This document shows, in pieces, positions 26,701 to 35,687 of a DNA stretch of 64,000 bases. The DNA comes from Microvirga soli. Lineage in GTDB: Bacteria > Pseudomonadota > Alphaproteobacteria > Rhizobiales > Beijerinckiaceae. The stretch lies in NCBI RefSeq assembly GCF_016734765.1, contig NZ_JAERQE010000012.1, positions 1-64,000 on the forward strand, given 5' to 3'. The position numbers and the translations under genes are program-made. Numbering within the stretch: position 1 is the stretch's first letter; the number at the start of each line of letters is the position of its first letter. The notes beneath the pieces are model-generated. The model did not search any database. It was not told the origin of the DNA and saw only the letters and a list, made by a program, of their open reading frames with translations.

Positions 26701-27624
26701 TGGGATGCCGCGCGGCAGGTTCGACCATTCCGTGAAGCCCTTGCCCCACCAGGCATCGTTTTCGGGAAACGCATGGAACTGGGGCAGGTAATAGGCGAGC
26801 AGCTTCACCCGCGGCTCAGACACCGCAGCCACCGGCTTGAACTCCTCAAAGTCCGGACCGGGCTTGGTGAACCGCTTGATCTCGCGCGGAATCGAGACCT
26901 CGTCCTCCGGCATACGCCCGTGGACACCCGGCTCATGCTTGTGCGCGATGAAATGAAACAGCGGACACTCGGCGGTTGAGCCCCCCAGGTACCGCTTGAT
27001 GTAGAAGCGGGTGTCAAAATCAGCGGACGGATTGCGGCCTTCCCGAAACCCGGCGTTGATGTAGTGCTCGAAGGGATCGATCGCCGCCGCGGCAATATCC
27101 GGATAGGTATGGTAGTAGTACTCGGCATCAAATTCGGGAAGCGGGCTGACCTGCCCTGTGGTGCGGTGCGCGAGGAAGTGGGCAAACGCCAAGCCCTGGC
27201 CTTCAATTCGATATCGTTCGCGGTACCAGACTGGGTCGAAGATCGGGGTCGGCCGGCGCCCCTCGCGCTCGCCGATCAGAACATAATGGGTGAGGGGCTC
27301 GATCCCAGCCTGCCTGATGTCGGCGTAGGTCGCCAGGTACCAAGCGGCATCGAAGTAGGGGTTCGGCCGTCGCCCGGAAAAGGCACCGGTGGTGATGTAG
27401 TGCTCGAAAGGGTCCGCGCCGGCCTCACCAACGTCCGGATACGCGCGGACATACCACTCTCCGTCGAAAAGCTTCGCCTGTAGCAGGAGAGAGCGAAGCT
27501 CCTCTGGCGTGGACGGACGCTCCTCTGCCGCCTGTGCCAGCCCCGTTTCATCACCGATCCGCCGTTCGAGCTCGTCGAAAAAATCGAGCGCGGTGTGACC
27601 ACCCTGTCGCGAGAATGTCTTCAC
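23713..27624 (-). CDS. giant modular protein: FD-x2-WY repeats, WbsX domain, GT4, GT2
   Basis: 1303 residues from a GTG at 27624 preceded by a gggg ribosome binding site. Five ~36-residue repeats (about 53-240) follow F-D-x2-W-Y-x3-Y-x-D-I, D-P-F-E-H-Y-I-x2-G-x2-E-G-R-x-P. A WbsX/GH99-like domain (~275-600) shows Y-Y-L-P-Q-F-H, W-G-K-G-F-T-E-W-S-N, W-A-N-E-N-W-T-R-R-W-D and N-A-W-N-E-W-C-E-G-A. A GT4 domain (~628-975) has S-R-E-D-P-F-P-S-V-V-L-E-A-L-S-T-G, and a C-terminal GT2 domain (~1000-1240) has V-S-V-A-V-P-N-Y-N, L-D-D-C-S-T-D-D-S and A-E-A-D-D. So three glycan-active domains sit in one chain. This fits a multi-step assembly enzyme for one repeating unit. The C-terminal ~40 residues are basic and Pro-rich. 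No membrane segment is seen. Confidence 0.88.
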   Translation of the reverse strand: MKTFSRQGGHTALDFFDELERRIGDETGLAQAAEERPSTPEELRSLLLQAKLFDGEWYVRAYPDVGEAGADPFEHYITTGAFSGRRPNPYFDAAWYLATYADIRQAGIEPLTHYVLIGEREGRRPTPIFDPVWYRERYRIEGQGLAFAHFLAHRTTGQVSPLPEFDAEYYYHTYPDIAAAAIDPFEHYINAGFREGRNPSADFDTRFYIKRYLGGSTAECPLFHFIAHKHEPGVHGRMPEDEVSIPREIKRFTKPGPDFEEFKPVAAVSEPRVKLLAYYLPQFHAFPENDAWWGKGFTEWSNLPRGIPRFAGHYQPRVPRDLGFYTLETNEALRRQVKMAQDAGVFGFVFYYYWFNGRRIMDAPMERFLDDPSIEMPFCVMWANENWTRRWDGAESEVLISQDYLEDDDARLVADFGRHFQDPRYIRVQGRPLLMIYRPRLIPDTVETLARWRAMFQEQFDEDPIIVMAQSFNDTDPRVFGLDGAIEFPPHKLTAAIPSIANNLQILDPEFDGRVYHYDDVVRVSLEDAPSASFPLIKTAVPSWDNDARRQGSGLTLIGSTPAKYETWLNQLIDQANTTPFFGEAFVCVNAWNEWCEGAYLEPDLHYGAAYLNATSRAVTGVSQRTNSRVVLIGHDAFPSGAQQLLLNIGHDLRARHGVEIAFLLLGGGKLQDAYAALAPTTVAGSDQEALRRLRELHERGFTSAIVNTTAAARIIPGAKTLGFDTHLLVHELPRIIREKNLAAGAKAGLAAATSVVFPAPYVRDKVTEALDIAVDSRMRIIQNGLYKKVSFSAEAAAQVRTELGLTADDCLVLGMGYADMRKGFDLFLSLWRMLQAPSATSNQPGRMHFCWVGGMDPQLEDWLGIELADAKATGTFHLAGYQTAVESYLSAADAFVLTSREDPFPSVVLEALSTGTPVVAFDRSGGIPDMLRETGFGAVAPHGDVDAMARALVELTKEPRSLEARREQQEQAQQAFAFAPYVQHLLRLVLPGLQKVSVAVPNYNYARFVADRLGSVFGQSYPVHEVIVLDDCSTDDSIPVIRQVSGEWRRYIQLVPNEENSGWVFAQWRKAAELATGDYLWIAEADDFAEPAFLAEIMTAMEEDPSIVLGFSDSRTITSDGLPQWDSYKSYYATVQPGALSHSGVFDGDEFVRRFMSVKNLILNVSAVVWRRDALLRALDRCEDDLATFRMAGDWRLYLEVLSEPGAKVAYEAMSLNVHRRHAESVTHSMRADKHVAEIEGIQELVAQAFDLPKTIQRAQQSYLAEVTDQLKAKRPADAEPEPDPALNKPRRVFRVVKQTNN

Positions 27625-28248
27625 TGGTGCCCCACAAGTATTAATGTATTTTTTGACTTGCGCCGTTAGTTGCAGCCGAGGTCAGGATCTCGCGCAGGAT
27701 CGTCGCTTTGAGACTTCCTTGCCATAAGCTGTGGCAATAAGGAAGATCGGAATGTGGCGTCTTGCCTGGAGGAGACGCGGTCAAAAGCCTCATGTCCCCC
27801 TCAGCGGCTCTAGAAGTAACTGTACGCTTCCCTGTGCTCTTCCGACGCAGGACATGCCAAATCAGAAGGGAATTTTGCGAAATTGGTTAATTTCCGGGCG
27901 GGATTGCAACGTAAAGCCAAGCTTATCTGTTGAAACTCTGCTGTTTTGATACGGCGAGGTTTTATTCGCGCCGCCCTGCGTGCTGCTATTTATTTACTTT
28001 CGATTAGAGTAATGTTAGTCGATCAATAAGACGAATCGCTCGCCTGAGAAGCGAATTAATTGGGGCATTCCTGATGTCGAGCCTGATGGTGTGGTCAGCC
28101 AAGCGTGCTGGCCCGTTTTTCCTGATCTCTTGCTGTCTCAGCGATGAGCCCGGCCAGTTCGCCAAAGGCAACGCTCCATGCGCCTGAAAAGGCTGCCGGG
28201 CTAGCAGCAAATCCGCGCGGTCAGCGCCATCAACCCGCCTGATGTCCT
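27625..28248. other. 624-bp divergent intergenic region
   Basis: It separates the leftward 1303-residue gene from the rightward glycosyltransferase and rhamnose operon, so it should hold promoters for both. It is AT-rich around 27840-28010. No convincing -35/-10 pair or operator was identified, and the short frames in it (27731-27949, 28004-28210) have no family resemblance. Confidence 0.4.
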
Positions 28249-30144
28249 ATGCACGCTCAGATCGATGAACTGTTTGAATTCGGAGGCGTTCTCCTCGCGC
28301 TGATCCGCGTTGCGGCGCCATTGTGCGGTGATCCCGCCCTGTGCTGCCGCCTTGAGCAGGATGGCGCTGTTCTGTTGGTCCCCCGCCACAGTTGGGCTGA
28401 GATCCCATCGGCAGCCTCAGGCTTGGAGCAAAACCAGGATGGCCCCGGCCGCCGGGTGATCCCAGTACGGCGGATGCGGGCGTACCTGGTGGCGTTTGCG
28501 GACGAGGCGCGTCGTCAGTTCAGCGCAACCAATCCGGTGATCGTGACGGTGCAGGCAACTTCCGCTGCTTTGAATGAGAGGGCCCTGTCCATCAGCGGCC
28601 TTGCCATCGCCAGGTTGGATGATCCGGTGCTCAAGGAGGCTCTGCGTGCTGCGGTTCAGACCGCTGGGGTGCCAGCGGTGGCAGCCGCCCTCGATAAGAC
28701 AATCAAAGTCGAAGCGCTTGAACGATTTAACGAGGTGCAGGTTACCGGCACGATCCTTGCCAATGCCGGCCTGGTGTTAACCGGACGGATCAAGGGGGCC
28801 GTCCGTCCAAATATGCACATTGTCAGTGCGGATCTGCGCTCCTGGGTGCCGCCGTTCCTGATTGCATACCACGCGCGCAGCCACGACGGAGCTAAGCCTG
28901 GCGCGAGCCCCGAAGGTGTCGCCCAGCACCCTGACGGCCCTGATTTCACAGCTGTTCTCAGCGCAACGGCAGGCCAGGTCGCTCGAGAAGTTTACTTCGT
29001 GGAGGCTGACCCTGCCGGCGATGCGACTGTGTTCTATGGTCCTCTGACCGTGAACGGGGTGAACGACGAGCAGCAGGCATTCAGGCGTGTCAAGGAGGCC
29101 TTCGGGCCGATCCAGTCGCTGCCGCGGGCGCTGGTCCAGCATGTGTACCGGCCTATCCTCGCCCGGCCCAAGACATCCGCTCGGGCGCGGCGCTTTACCT
29201 TTGGGCCTCCGATCGATGAAGCCGAACCCCTGGTCTCCATCATCATACCGTTCTACGGGGATGCGTTCTTTCTCAACTGTGCGTCCCATCTGCAGCGACT
29301 TCTGGGGCCCGGGTTTGAGATGATCCTCGTGGTTGATGACCCCCGCATCTGGCCGCGCGTGTACGGTCAGTTGAGCGCGCGCCGCTCGTCGATTGTGGTT
29401 CCGACCGTACTGCTCGAATGCGAGGACAATTATGGTTATGCCCGAGCCAACAACCTCGGGGCCATGGCCGCACGAGGCGACGTCCTCGTCCTCATGAACT
29501 CCGACATCATGGTGGTCGACGTCGCGGCTTTGAACCAGGCAGCCGCCGCAATCCGGGGAAGGCGTCAGGCTCGGGAGCCCGAGGCGATCATCGGTTTCTC
29601 ACTTCTGTTTGAAGACGACACCATTCAACACGTCGGAATGGAGTTCCCGCGCTCGCCTCTCGTCGGTGACATGAGGTTGGCTGACCATCCCCTGAAAGGC
29701 CTGCCATCCGCCCTGCTCGAGGGAGACGAGGGGCGCCGTGTTCCTGCCGTGACGGGAGCCCTGATGGCTCTGTCGTCGGATCTCTACGGGACGCTCGGAG
29801 GGTTTGATGCCGCCTACGAGCGTGGGGACTTCGAAGATGCCGACCTGTGCCTGAGGGCCCAGCAGAGCGGGGCTGAGATATGGGTGCACGTTGCGCCGGG
29901 CCTTTACCATTTGGAGCGGCAGTCCATTCGCGCGATGGGGGATGCTCACCTGCGTGAAGCAGTCACCTATCTGAACTGTCTGACGTTCAACGCCCGGTGG
30001 GATGCTCACCTGTCCGAACCATCGGCCACCCATATCAGGGTGCCGGCCTCCCAGGCTGCTGGGCGGCGGCCAATCACCGTTCGCAAGCGTCACTCTCTGC
30101 AGGCCGCCCTTCATCATCCCGCCTCACAGGCGAGAGTGGATTGA
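28249..30144 (+). CDS. GT2 glycosyltransferase with long N-terminal domain
   Basis: 631 residues. The catalytic GT2 domain starts near residue 325 (L-V-S-I-I-I-P-F-Y-G-D) with V-V-D-D-P around 360. It continues with N-Y-G-Y-A-R-A-N-N-L-G, V-L-M-N-S-D-I-M (the N-S-D variant of DxD), T-G-A-L-M-A-L-S and G-D-F-E-D-A-D-L-C-L-R, the acceptor-side motif of rhamnosyltransferase-like GT2 enzymes. The first 320 residues are non-catalytic and beta-rich, possibly related to the beta modules of the giant enzymes. The start is uncertain: Met76 (28474) would give a shorter N-terminus. The stop lies nine bases before the next gene, the GT4 at 30154, and the rhamnose genes follow, so one operon is likely. 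That context makes a rhamnosyl donor plausible. Confidence 0.8.
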   Translation: MHAQIDELFEFGGVLLALIRVAAPLCGDPALCCRLEQDGAVLLVPRHSWAEIPSAASGLEQNQDGPGRRVIPVRRMRAYLVAFADEARRQFSATNPVIVTVQATSAALNERALSISGLAIARLDDPVLKEALRAAVQTAGVPAVAAALDKTIKVEALERFNEVQVTGTILANAGLVLTGRIKGAVRPNMHIVSADLRSWVPPFLIAYHARSHDGAKPGASPEGVAQHPDGPDFTAVLSATAGQVAREVYFVEADPAGDATVFYGPLTVNGVNDEQQAFRRVKEAFGPIQSLPRALVQHVYRPILARPKTSARARRFTFGPPIDEAEPLVSIIIPFYGDAFFLNCASHLQRLLGPGFEMILVVDDPRIWPRVYGQLSARRSSIVVPTVLLECEDNYGYARANNLGAMAARGDVLVLMNSDIMVVDVAALNQAAAAIRGRRQAREPEAIIGFSLLFEDDTIQHVGMEFPRSPLVGDMRLADHPLKGLPSALLEGDEGRRVPAVTGALMALSSDLYGTLGGFDAAYERGDFEDADLCLRAQQSGAEIWVHVAPGLYHLERQSIRAMGDAHLREAVTYLNCLTFNARWDAHLSEPSATHIRVPASQAAGRRPITVRKRHSLQAALHHPASQARVD

Positions 30145-30153
30145 GGCCGGCCC

Positions 30154-31479
30154 ATGCGCGTTCTCATCCTCTCCCATGGTCATCCAGATCTGAGCCCCGG
30201 TGGGGGCGAACGGGCGGCGTATTCGCTGTTCCAGCGCCTCAAGCGGGCTCCGAAAGTCACACAGGTGGTGTTTGCCGCTTATGCCGGCTCGGAGACCATC
30301 GGTCATGATGCAATGTTTGGAAGCTTTCGGGGACGGCCCGATGAGATTCTGGTCGCGACCCCACCGGTTGATGGCTTTACGTTTCAGAGCCTCGGCTATG
30401 ACGTACTCAAGCGGATTGTAAGCGACCTTGTTCGGTCTGTGCGGCCGGACATCGTTCACATTCATCACTTCATCCACTGGGGTGTCGAGATCTTTGATCT
30501 GTTCCAGCAGGCTGGCGTCCGGGTCGTTTTCACCCTGCACGAGTTTGCCGCGATCTGCGCTCAGTTCGGCCAGATGGTGAAGAGCAATGGTCGGCTCTGT
30601 CATGTGGCGTCCCCGGGCGAGTGCGGCCTCTGTTTTCCCTCGGTCAGCGCCGGAAAATTCTTCGTGCGCACCACCATCCTGAAATCGCTTCTGGCGTCGG
30701 TTGACCAGTTCATTGCACCCAGTGAGTTTCTGAAGGAGCGTTATATCGCCTGGGGGCTTGGGCAGGACCAGGTTGCGGTGATCGAGAACCTGCTCGACCG
30801 ATCCGGCATGGCGCAGAACCGGAACGCAACAGGTCAAGGACCGGCCCAGGCGCAGTTGATGGCAGACGTAACCAGGGTGGTGTTTGGCTTCTTTGCGCAG
30901 ATCAACCCGTTCAAAGGGTATGACGTCCTGCTTGAGGCGATATCGCTCTTACCCGAGGATGTGCGCCGTCAGGTGACGTTCCGCATCCATGGCGAGAACC
31001 AACAATACCGCGACACCCCGTTCCACGAGCGGACCGATCGCCTTCTGGAGGATGTCAATGATGCGGTGTCCCTGATCGGAAGCTATCGTGGGGAGGACGT
31101 GTTCACCCTCATGGCGGCCTGCGACTGGATTATCGTTCCATCGATCTGGTGGGAGAACTCCCCCGTCGTCATCCAGGAGGCTCGCATCGCCGGACGGCCC
31201 CTGATCTGTGCCAACATTGGCGGGATGGCCGAGAAAATCGACAGCCGAACGGATCTCCTGTTTCCTGCGCGCAGTCCTGGCGCCTTGGCTGAACTGATCA
31301 CCCGGATCATCCGCCAGCGCATCAAGCCAAACGCTCAGCTCCTCGGTGACCTGGCGCAGGCACGGCTTGATGCGGATGAAACCCATTTCGCACGCCATGA
31401 AGCCATTTACGAGAGGCTCCTTCAGCAACCGAGTGCCTGGGGTTCCGAGACCCGGCAAGTCATGCGTTCAACCCTTTGA
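30154..31479 (+). CDS. GT4 glycosyltransferase
   Basis: 441 residues. The N-terminal GT-B domain begins I-L-S-H-G-H-P-D and has a G-G-G-E-R loop. Further on are H-I-H-H-F-I-H-W and T-L-H-E-F, then F-F-A-Q-I-N-P-F-K-G-Y-D-V-L near residue 250. The C-terminal nucleotide-sugar site follows the EX7E pattern in W-W-E-N-S-P-V-V-I-Q-E-A-R-I-A-G-R-P-L-I. A C-x2-G-x-C-G-L-C-like cysteine cluster (P-G-E-C-G-L-C-F) around residue 150 occurs in many GT4 members of capsule loci. It is nine bases downstream of the GT2 gene and 123 bp upstream of rfbC. The expected role is transfer of a nucleotide sugar, possibly dTDP-rhamnose, to a lipid-linked glycan at the cytoplasmic membrane face. Confidence 0.85.
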   Translation: MRVLILSHGHPDLSPGGGERAAYSLFQRLKRAPKVTQVVFAAYAGSETIGHDAMFGSFRGRPDEILVATPPVDGFTFQSLGYDVLKRIVSDLVRSVRPDIVHIHHFIHWGVEIFDLFQQAGVRVVFTLHEFAAICAQFGQMVKSNGRLCHVASPGECGLCFPSVSAGKFFVRTTILKSLLASVDQFIAPSEFLKERYIAWGLGQDQVAVIENLLDRSGMAQNRNATGQGPAQAQLMADVTRVVFGFFAQINPFKGYDVLLEAISLLPEDVRRQVTFRIHGENQQYRDTPFHERTDRLLEDVNDAVSLIGSYRGEDVFTLMAACDWIIVPSIWWENSPVVIQEARIAGRPLICANIGGMAEKIDSRTDLLFPARSPGALAELITRIIRQRIKPNAQLLGDLAQARLDADETHFARHEAIYERLLQQPSAWGSETRQVMRSTL

Positions 31480-31602
31480 TCTGTCGAGCATTGCCAGCCA
31501 TGAATACGCGAAACAGCTGGGACTTCGCCCCGACATCAGGCCCGATGCACGCCAACGCCACGCACGGGATTAAACGACACCATCATTTTTTGCGAGTTCA
31601 CG

Positions 31603-32190
31603 ATGTCAAATCTAACGATTAAAGAAACTGGAATTCCCGACGTGGTCTGCCTCATTCCGCGGCGCTTCGGCGATGCGCGGGGCTGGTTTGCCGAGACCTA
31701 CAGCACGCGCGCCTTCGCCGACCTGCTCGGCGGTACGGTGTTCGTGCAGGACAATCAGGCCTTTTCGGCGCAGAAAGGCACCCTGCGCGGCCTGCACTTC
31801 CAGCTTCCTCCTGAGCCCCAGGCCAAGCTGGTGCGCGTTCTGCGCGGGAGCATCTTCGACGTCGCCGTTGATCTGCGGCTGGGATCCCCAACGTACGGCC
31901 AGTGGGTGGGTGAGATGCTGACGGCTGACGGCGGTGAGCAGCTCTTCGTGCCGCACGGCTTCGCCCACGGCTACTGCACCCTGGAGCCGAACACCGAGGT
32001 GGCCTACAAGGTCGACGGCTTCTATGCGCCAGCCTGTGACGCCGGCCTGGCCTGGGATGATCCCACCATCGGCATCACTTGGCCGATTGCGCCCGAGGAC
32101 GCCATCCTGTCCGACAAGGACAAGACGCAGCCGGCCTTTGCCGGGTTCTCGTCGCCCTTCCGCTTCCATCGCGCCGCCTCGGCCGCCTAG
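31603..32190 (+). CDS. rfbC: dTDP-4-dehydrorhamnose 3,5-epimerase
   Basis: 195 residues, the usual length. It performs the third step of dTDP-L-rhamnose synthesis, the double epimerisation of dTDP-4-keto-6-deoxyglucose at C3 and C5. The cupin-fold signature is clear: R-R-F-G-D-A-R-G-W-F-x-E-T-Y near residue 20, F-V-Q-D-N-Q-A-F-S, the catalytic-His motif R-G-L-H-F-Q at about 62-67, and V-P-H-G-F-A-H-G-Y. It is the first of four contiguous rhamnose genes on the plus strand and starts at an ATG 24 bp after an AT-rich stretch. The order C-B-D-A is common in alphaproteobacteria. Confidence 0.95.
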   Translation: MSNLTIKETGIPDVVCLIPRRFGDARGWFAETYSTRAFADLLGGTVFVQDNQAFSAQKGTLRGLHFQLPPEPQAKLVRVLRGSIFDVAVDLRLGSPTYGQWVGEMLTADGGEQLFVPHGFAHGYCTLEPNTEVAYKVDGFYAPACDAGLAWDDPTIGITWPIAPEDAILSDKDKTQPAFAGFSSPFRFHRAASAA

Positions 32191-32214
32191 CACCAGGACC
32201 TCAGGGCTCATCTC

Positions 32215-33291
32215 ATGTCTGTCACCTCACCCTCGAAGCGCATCCTGGTCACCGGCGGCGCCGGCTTCATCGGATCAGCCGTGGCCCGGCATCTGATCAA
32301 CGAGACGGAGCATCAGGTGCTCGTCCTCGACAAGCTGACCTATGCCGGCAACCTCGACTCGCTCCAGCCCGTCGCGGACAACCCGCGCTACACGTTCGTC
32401 CAGGCCGACATCTTGGATGCATCGAAGCTGCGGGAGGTGTTTGCCGCCTTCCGCCCCGACATCGTCATGCACCTGGCGGCCGAGAGCCACGTCGACCGCT
32501 CCATCGACGGACCGGGCGAGTTCATCCAGACCAATGTGGTCGGCACCTACACGCTGCTACAAGCGGCTCTGGCCCATTGGCAGAGCCTGTCGGGCGCGGA
32601 CAAGGACGCTTTCCGCTTCCATCACATCTCCACCGACGAGGTCTTCGGCTCCCTCGGGGCGGACGGCTACTTCACCGAAACCACCGCCTACGATCCCCGC
32701 TCGCCGTACTCGGCCTCCAAGGCGGCCTCCGATCACCTAGTGCGGGCCTGGCATCACACCTTCGGGCTGCCGGTCGTGGTGAGCAACTGCTCGAACAACT
32801 ATGGGCCCTATCACTTCCCGGAGAAGCTGATCCCGCTCGTCATCCTCAACGCGCTGGAGGGCAAGCCGCTCCCGGTCTACGGCGACGGATCGAATGTGCG
32901 CGACTGGCTCTACGTGGAAGACCACGCCCGGGCGCTCGCTCTGATCGCTCTTACCGGCAAAGTGGGCGAGAGCTACAATGTGGGCGGCCACAACGAGAAG
33001 ACGAACCTCGAGGTGGTCCAGGCGATCTGCACGATCCTCGACGCGATCGCACCGGACGAGCGGATCGGCTCCCGCCAGAGCCTGATCACGTTCGTGCGCG
33101 ACCGGCCCGGTCATGACCAGCGCTACGCCATTGACCCGACCAAGATCGGCCAGGATCTGGGCTGGGTGCCGCAGGAAACGTTTGAAACGGGTCTGGCCAA
33201 GACCGTGCGCTGGTATCTGGAGAACCGGCCCTGGTGGGAGCGCATCCGGTCCGGTGTGTACCGCGGCGAGCGGCTGGGGCAGGTGGCATGA
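32215..33291 (+). CDS. rfbB: dTDP-glucose 4,6-dehydratase
   Basis: 358 residues. It converts dTDP-glucose to dTDP-4-keto-6-deoxyglucose using tightly bound NAD+. Features of the extended short-chain dehydrogenase family are visible: [10 protein letters not shown] at residues 12-21, [11 protein letters not shown], the catalytic S-T-D-E-V-F-G-S-L and [16 protein letters not shown] and R-D-W-L-Y-V-E-D-H follow. It starts 25 bp after rfbC, and its stop overlaps the rfbD start by four bases (ATGA), indicating translational coupling. Confidence 0.96.
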   Translation: MSVTSPSKRILVTGGAGFIGSAVARHLINETEHQVLVLDKLTYAGNLDSLQPVADNPRYTFVQADILDASKLREVFAAFRPDIVMHLAAESHVDRSIDGPGEFIQTNVVGTYTLLQAALAHWQSLSGADKDAFRFHHISTDEVFGSLGADGYFTETTAYDPRSPYSASKAASDHLVRAWHHTFGLPVVVSNCSNNYGPYHFPEKLIPLVILNALEGKPLPVYGDGSNVRDWLYVEDHARALALIALTGKVGESYNVGGHNEKTNLEVVQAICTILDAIAPDERIGSRQSLITFVRDRPGHDQRYAIDPTKIGQDLGWVPQETFETGLAKTVRWYLENRPWWERIRSGVYRGERLGQVA

Positions 33292-34175
33292 TCCTGGTGT
33301 TTGGCAGCGGCGGGCAACTGGGGCAGGAACTGACCGGGCTTGCGCGCGGCGGGAATGTGCCGTTGACCGGCTTGACCCGGGCCGAAGCTGACATTGCGGA
33401 TCCTGCGCAGGTCGAGCGGGCCTTGGCCGAGATCCGCCCCCGTGTCGTTCTCAACGCCGGTGCCTACACCAAGGTTGACCGTGCCGAGACGGACGAGGCT
33501 GCGGCCTTTCAGGCCAATGCCACGGGTCCCGAGGTCCTGGCCAAGGCGTGTGCGGCCGCCAACGTTCCCCTGATCCATGTCTCGACCGATTATGTCTTCA
33601 ACGGCTCGCAGACCGGCGCCTATCGCGAAAGCGACCCCGTGGCCCCGCTCGGGGTCTATGGCCGCAGTAAACTGGCCGGCGAGGACGCGATCCGCCATCA
33701 TCTGCCGCAGCATGTCATCGTGCGGACCTCATGGGTGTATGGCGTCTATGGGGCGAACTTCCTGAAGACCATCCTGCGGCTTGCCGCCGAGCGCGAGGAA
33801 TTGCGGATCGTTGCCGATCAAAGGGGCTGCCCCACATCGACGGCCGACCTCGCCAACGGGTTGTTGGCTGTGGCCCAGGCTCTGGGTGAGGGCAGGGCGG
33901 TGCCAGGCACCTATCACTTCGCCGGGTCGGGCGTCACCACGTGGCACGGCTTTGCGGCTCGCATCGTCGAGGCCCAAGCACCCTTCACCGGCCGCGCGCC
34001 TGGGGTCGTGGCCATCCGGACGGAGGAGTACCCGACGCCGGCCGAGCGGCCGGCCAATTCGGAACTCGACTCAAGCCTGTTCAGCCGCACCTTCGGGTAT
34101 ACCGCGCGCCCTTGGCACGAGGCCACCGACGCCACCGTGGCGCAGCTGCTGTCACAGAACCAAACGCATTCGTAA
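33288..34175 (+). CDS. rfbD: dTDP-4-dehydrorhamnose reductase
   Basis: 295 residues from the ATG at 33288, which overlaps the rfbB stop. An upstream start in the same frame would lie inside rfbB and lacks family similarity. It reduces dTDP-4-keto-L-rhamnose to dTDP-L-rhamnose with NADPH. Seen in the sequence are the nucleotide-binding F-G-S-G-G-Q-L-G at the N-terminus, [20 protein letters not shown] and the catalytic [16 protein letters not shown] follows. Length and motif order are normal. It is followed by rfbA after 28 bp. Confidence 0.95.
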   Translation: MILVFGSGGQLGQELTGLARGGNVPLTGLTRAEADIADPAQVERALAEIRPRVVLNAGAYTKVDRAETDEAAAFQANATGPEVLAKACAAANVPLIHVSTDYVFNGSQTGAYRESDPVAPLGVYGRSKLAGEDAIRHHLPQHVIVRTSWVYGVYGANFLKTILRLAAEREELRIVADQRGCPTSTADLANGLLAVAQALGEGRAVPGTYHFAGSGVTTWHGFAARIVEAQAPFTGRAPGVVAIRTEEYPTPAERPANSELDSSLFSRTFGYTARPWHEATDATVAQLLSQNQTHS

Positions 34176-34203
34176 TCCAAACAGAAAGTACACGGGGCTC
34201 ACT

Positions 34204-35085
34204 ATGAACCGAAAAGGCATTATCCTCGCAGGCGGCTCGGGCACACGCCTGCATCCGCTCACGCTGTCGACCTCGAAGCAACTTCTGGCGATCTACGACA
34301 AGCCGATGATCTATTACCCGCTCACGTCATTGATGCTGGCAGGGATCAAGGAAATCCTGATCATCACGACGCCTGAAGATCAAGCGGCCTTCAAGAAGCT
34401 GCTAGGCACAGGCGCCCAATGGGGCGTCCGCCTCGAATATGCGGTGCAGCCCAGCCCGGACGGTCTGGCACAGGCCTTCATCATCGGCGAAGACTTCCTG
34501 CAGGGTCACCCCTCCTGTTTGGTCCTTGGCGACAACCTCATCTACGGCCATGGCCTCACCGAGGTGCTGCAGCAGGCGCATCAACGGCGCGAAGGAGCCA
34601 CCGTCTTCGGCTACCGGGTCGAGGATCCGGAGCGCTACGGCATCGTGGCCTTCGATGGCGACGGCCGTGCCACCTCGATCGAGGAGAAGCCGGCTGTCCC
34701 GCAATCCCACTGGGCCGTGATCGGCCTCTACTTCTATGATGAGCAGGCGGTCGAGATTGCAAAGAGCATCAAGCCATCGGCGCGCGGCGAACTGGAAATC
34801 ACCGATCTGAACAACGTCTACCTCAACCAGGGCAGTCTCTATGTCGAGCGTCTTGGGCGCGGGTACACCTGGCTTGATGCCGGTACGCACGAGTCACTTC
34901 TCGAAGCCGGAGAATTCGTGCGTGTTCTGCAGTCCCGGCAGGGTCAGCTGATCGCTTCGCCCGAGGAGATTGCCTACCGGCAAGGCTGGATCGACCGCTG
35001 GAGCTTCGAAGAGGTGGCGGCCAAACTGTCCAAAACCAAGTACGGCCAAATGCTGCTGGCGCAGCTTCAGGCGCACGATCTCTGA
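34204..35085 (+). CDS. rfbA: glucose-1-phosphate thymidylyltransferase
   Basis: 293 residues from the ATG at 34204; the longer in-frame opening upstream overlaps rfbD and is not used. It makes dTDP-glucose from dTTP and glucose-1-phosphate, the committing step of the dTDP-rhamnose pathway. The nucleotidyltransferase signature [16 protein letters not shown] is at residues 5-20. It is followed by [29 protein letters not shown] and the C-terminal [10 protein letters not shown]. It completes the rfbCBDA set and is probably the last gene of the operon that starts at 28249 or 31603. Confidence 0.96.
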   Translation: MNRKGIILAGGSGTRLHPLTLSTSKQLLAIYDKPMIYYPLTSLMLAGIKEILIITTPEDQAAFKKLLGTGAQWGVRLEYAVQPSPDGLAQAFIIGEDFLQGHPSCLVLGDNLIYGHGLTEVLQQAHQRREGATVFGYRVEDPERYGIVAFDGDGRATSIEEKPAVPQSHWAVIGLYFYDEQAVEIAKSIKPSARGELEITDLNNVYLNQGSLYVERLGRGYTWLDAGTHESLLEAGEFVRVLQSRQGQLIASPEEIAYRQGWIDRWSFEEVAAKLSKTKYGQMLLAQLQAHDL

Positions 35086-35687
35086 GCGGCTGACGCTGCG
35101 GGAGCTGTCGCGCAAGAGGAGGCGGCGTTCCGCAGCAAGCTCCGGTCATGTTAGCTGGGTGGCCACTGCCGCCCATCGGGAGTGATGGACGCCGGAATCG
35201 TCACTCCTCATGGCGGATAGGAATTCACAGGACAGCGAGTCCTTTGAGACGAGTGGCCGACGCTCCGGGCACCGTCTCAACCAATGTGGAATCGGCCTTG
35301 TGCTTTCCGCATGGGCCCACAGGACGCCTCTTGAGTGTCGCACACTCTCGGAGCCAGCAAAGCGCTCCCCGCGGCAGTCAAATCAGCCCGTGCTGGGATT
35401 GACAGAAATCCTAGAACATGAGAATTCCCGAAGGATTAACTCTTACGAGGTAACGATTCGGCAGCTGGGCCGATGCCTTGTGTAATTTAAAAACGATTTC
35501 AGTAAGATAGCAGCGGCCTGGCAAAGTGATATGATATGTCAATTTCACAGAAAAGACCGGTTTGCGCCAAATTAGGCTTAATAAGTTCTTATCTGTGTTG
35601 AATCCGTGACAGAAATGTCATCTCCGACGTGGTACATCAGCAGAGTAGATTAATGGTCGAGCTCGAAACGGGCTCGCAGGGGGTGTT
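35086..35687. other. 602-bp intergenic region, promoter side of the RTX operon
   Basis: No gene is recognised. The second half (about 35400-35640) is clearly more AT-rich than its surroundings and should hold the promoter of the RTX/type I secretion operon. A ttgaca hexamer lies at 35399-35404, but no good -10 element is found 16-18 bases after it. A ribosome binding site (ggggg, just before the ATG at 35688) is clear. Confidence 0.4.

Noticed and set aside
32079-33116. A long plus-strand frame overlapping rfbC/rfbB
   Set aside because: It is an out-of-frame reading of rfbC and rfbB with Arg/Pro/Gly-rich composition and no domain.
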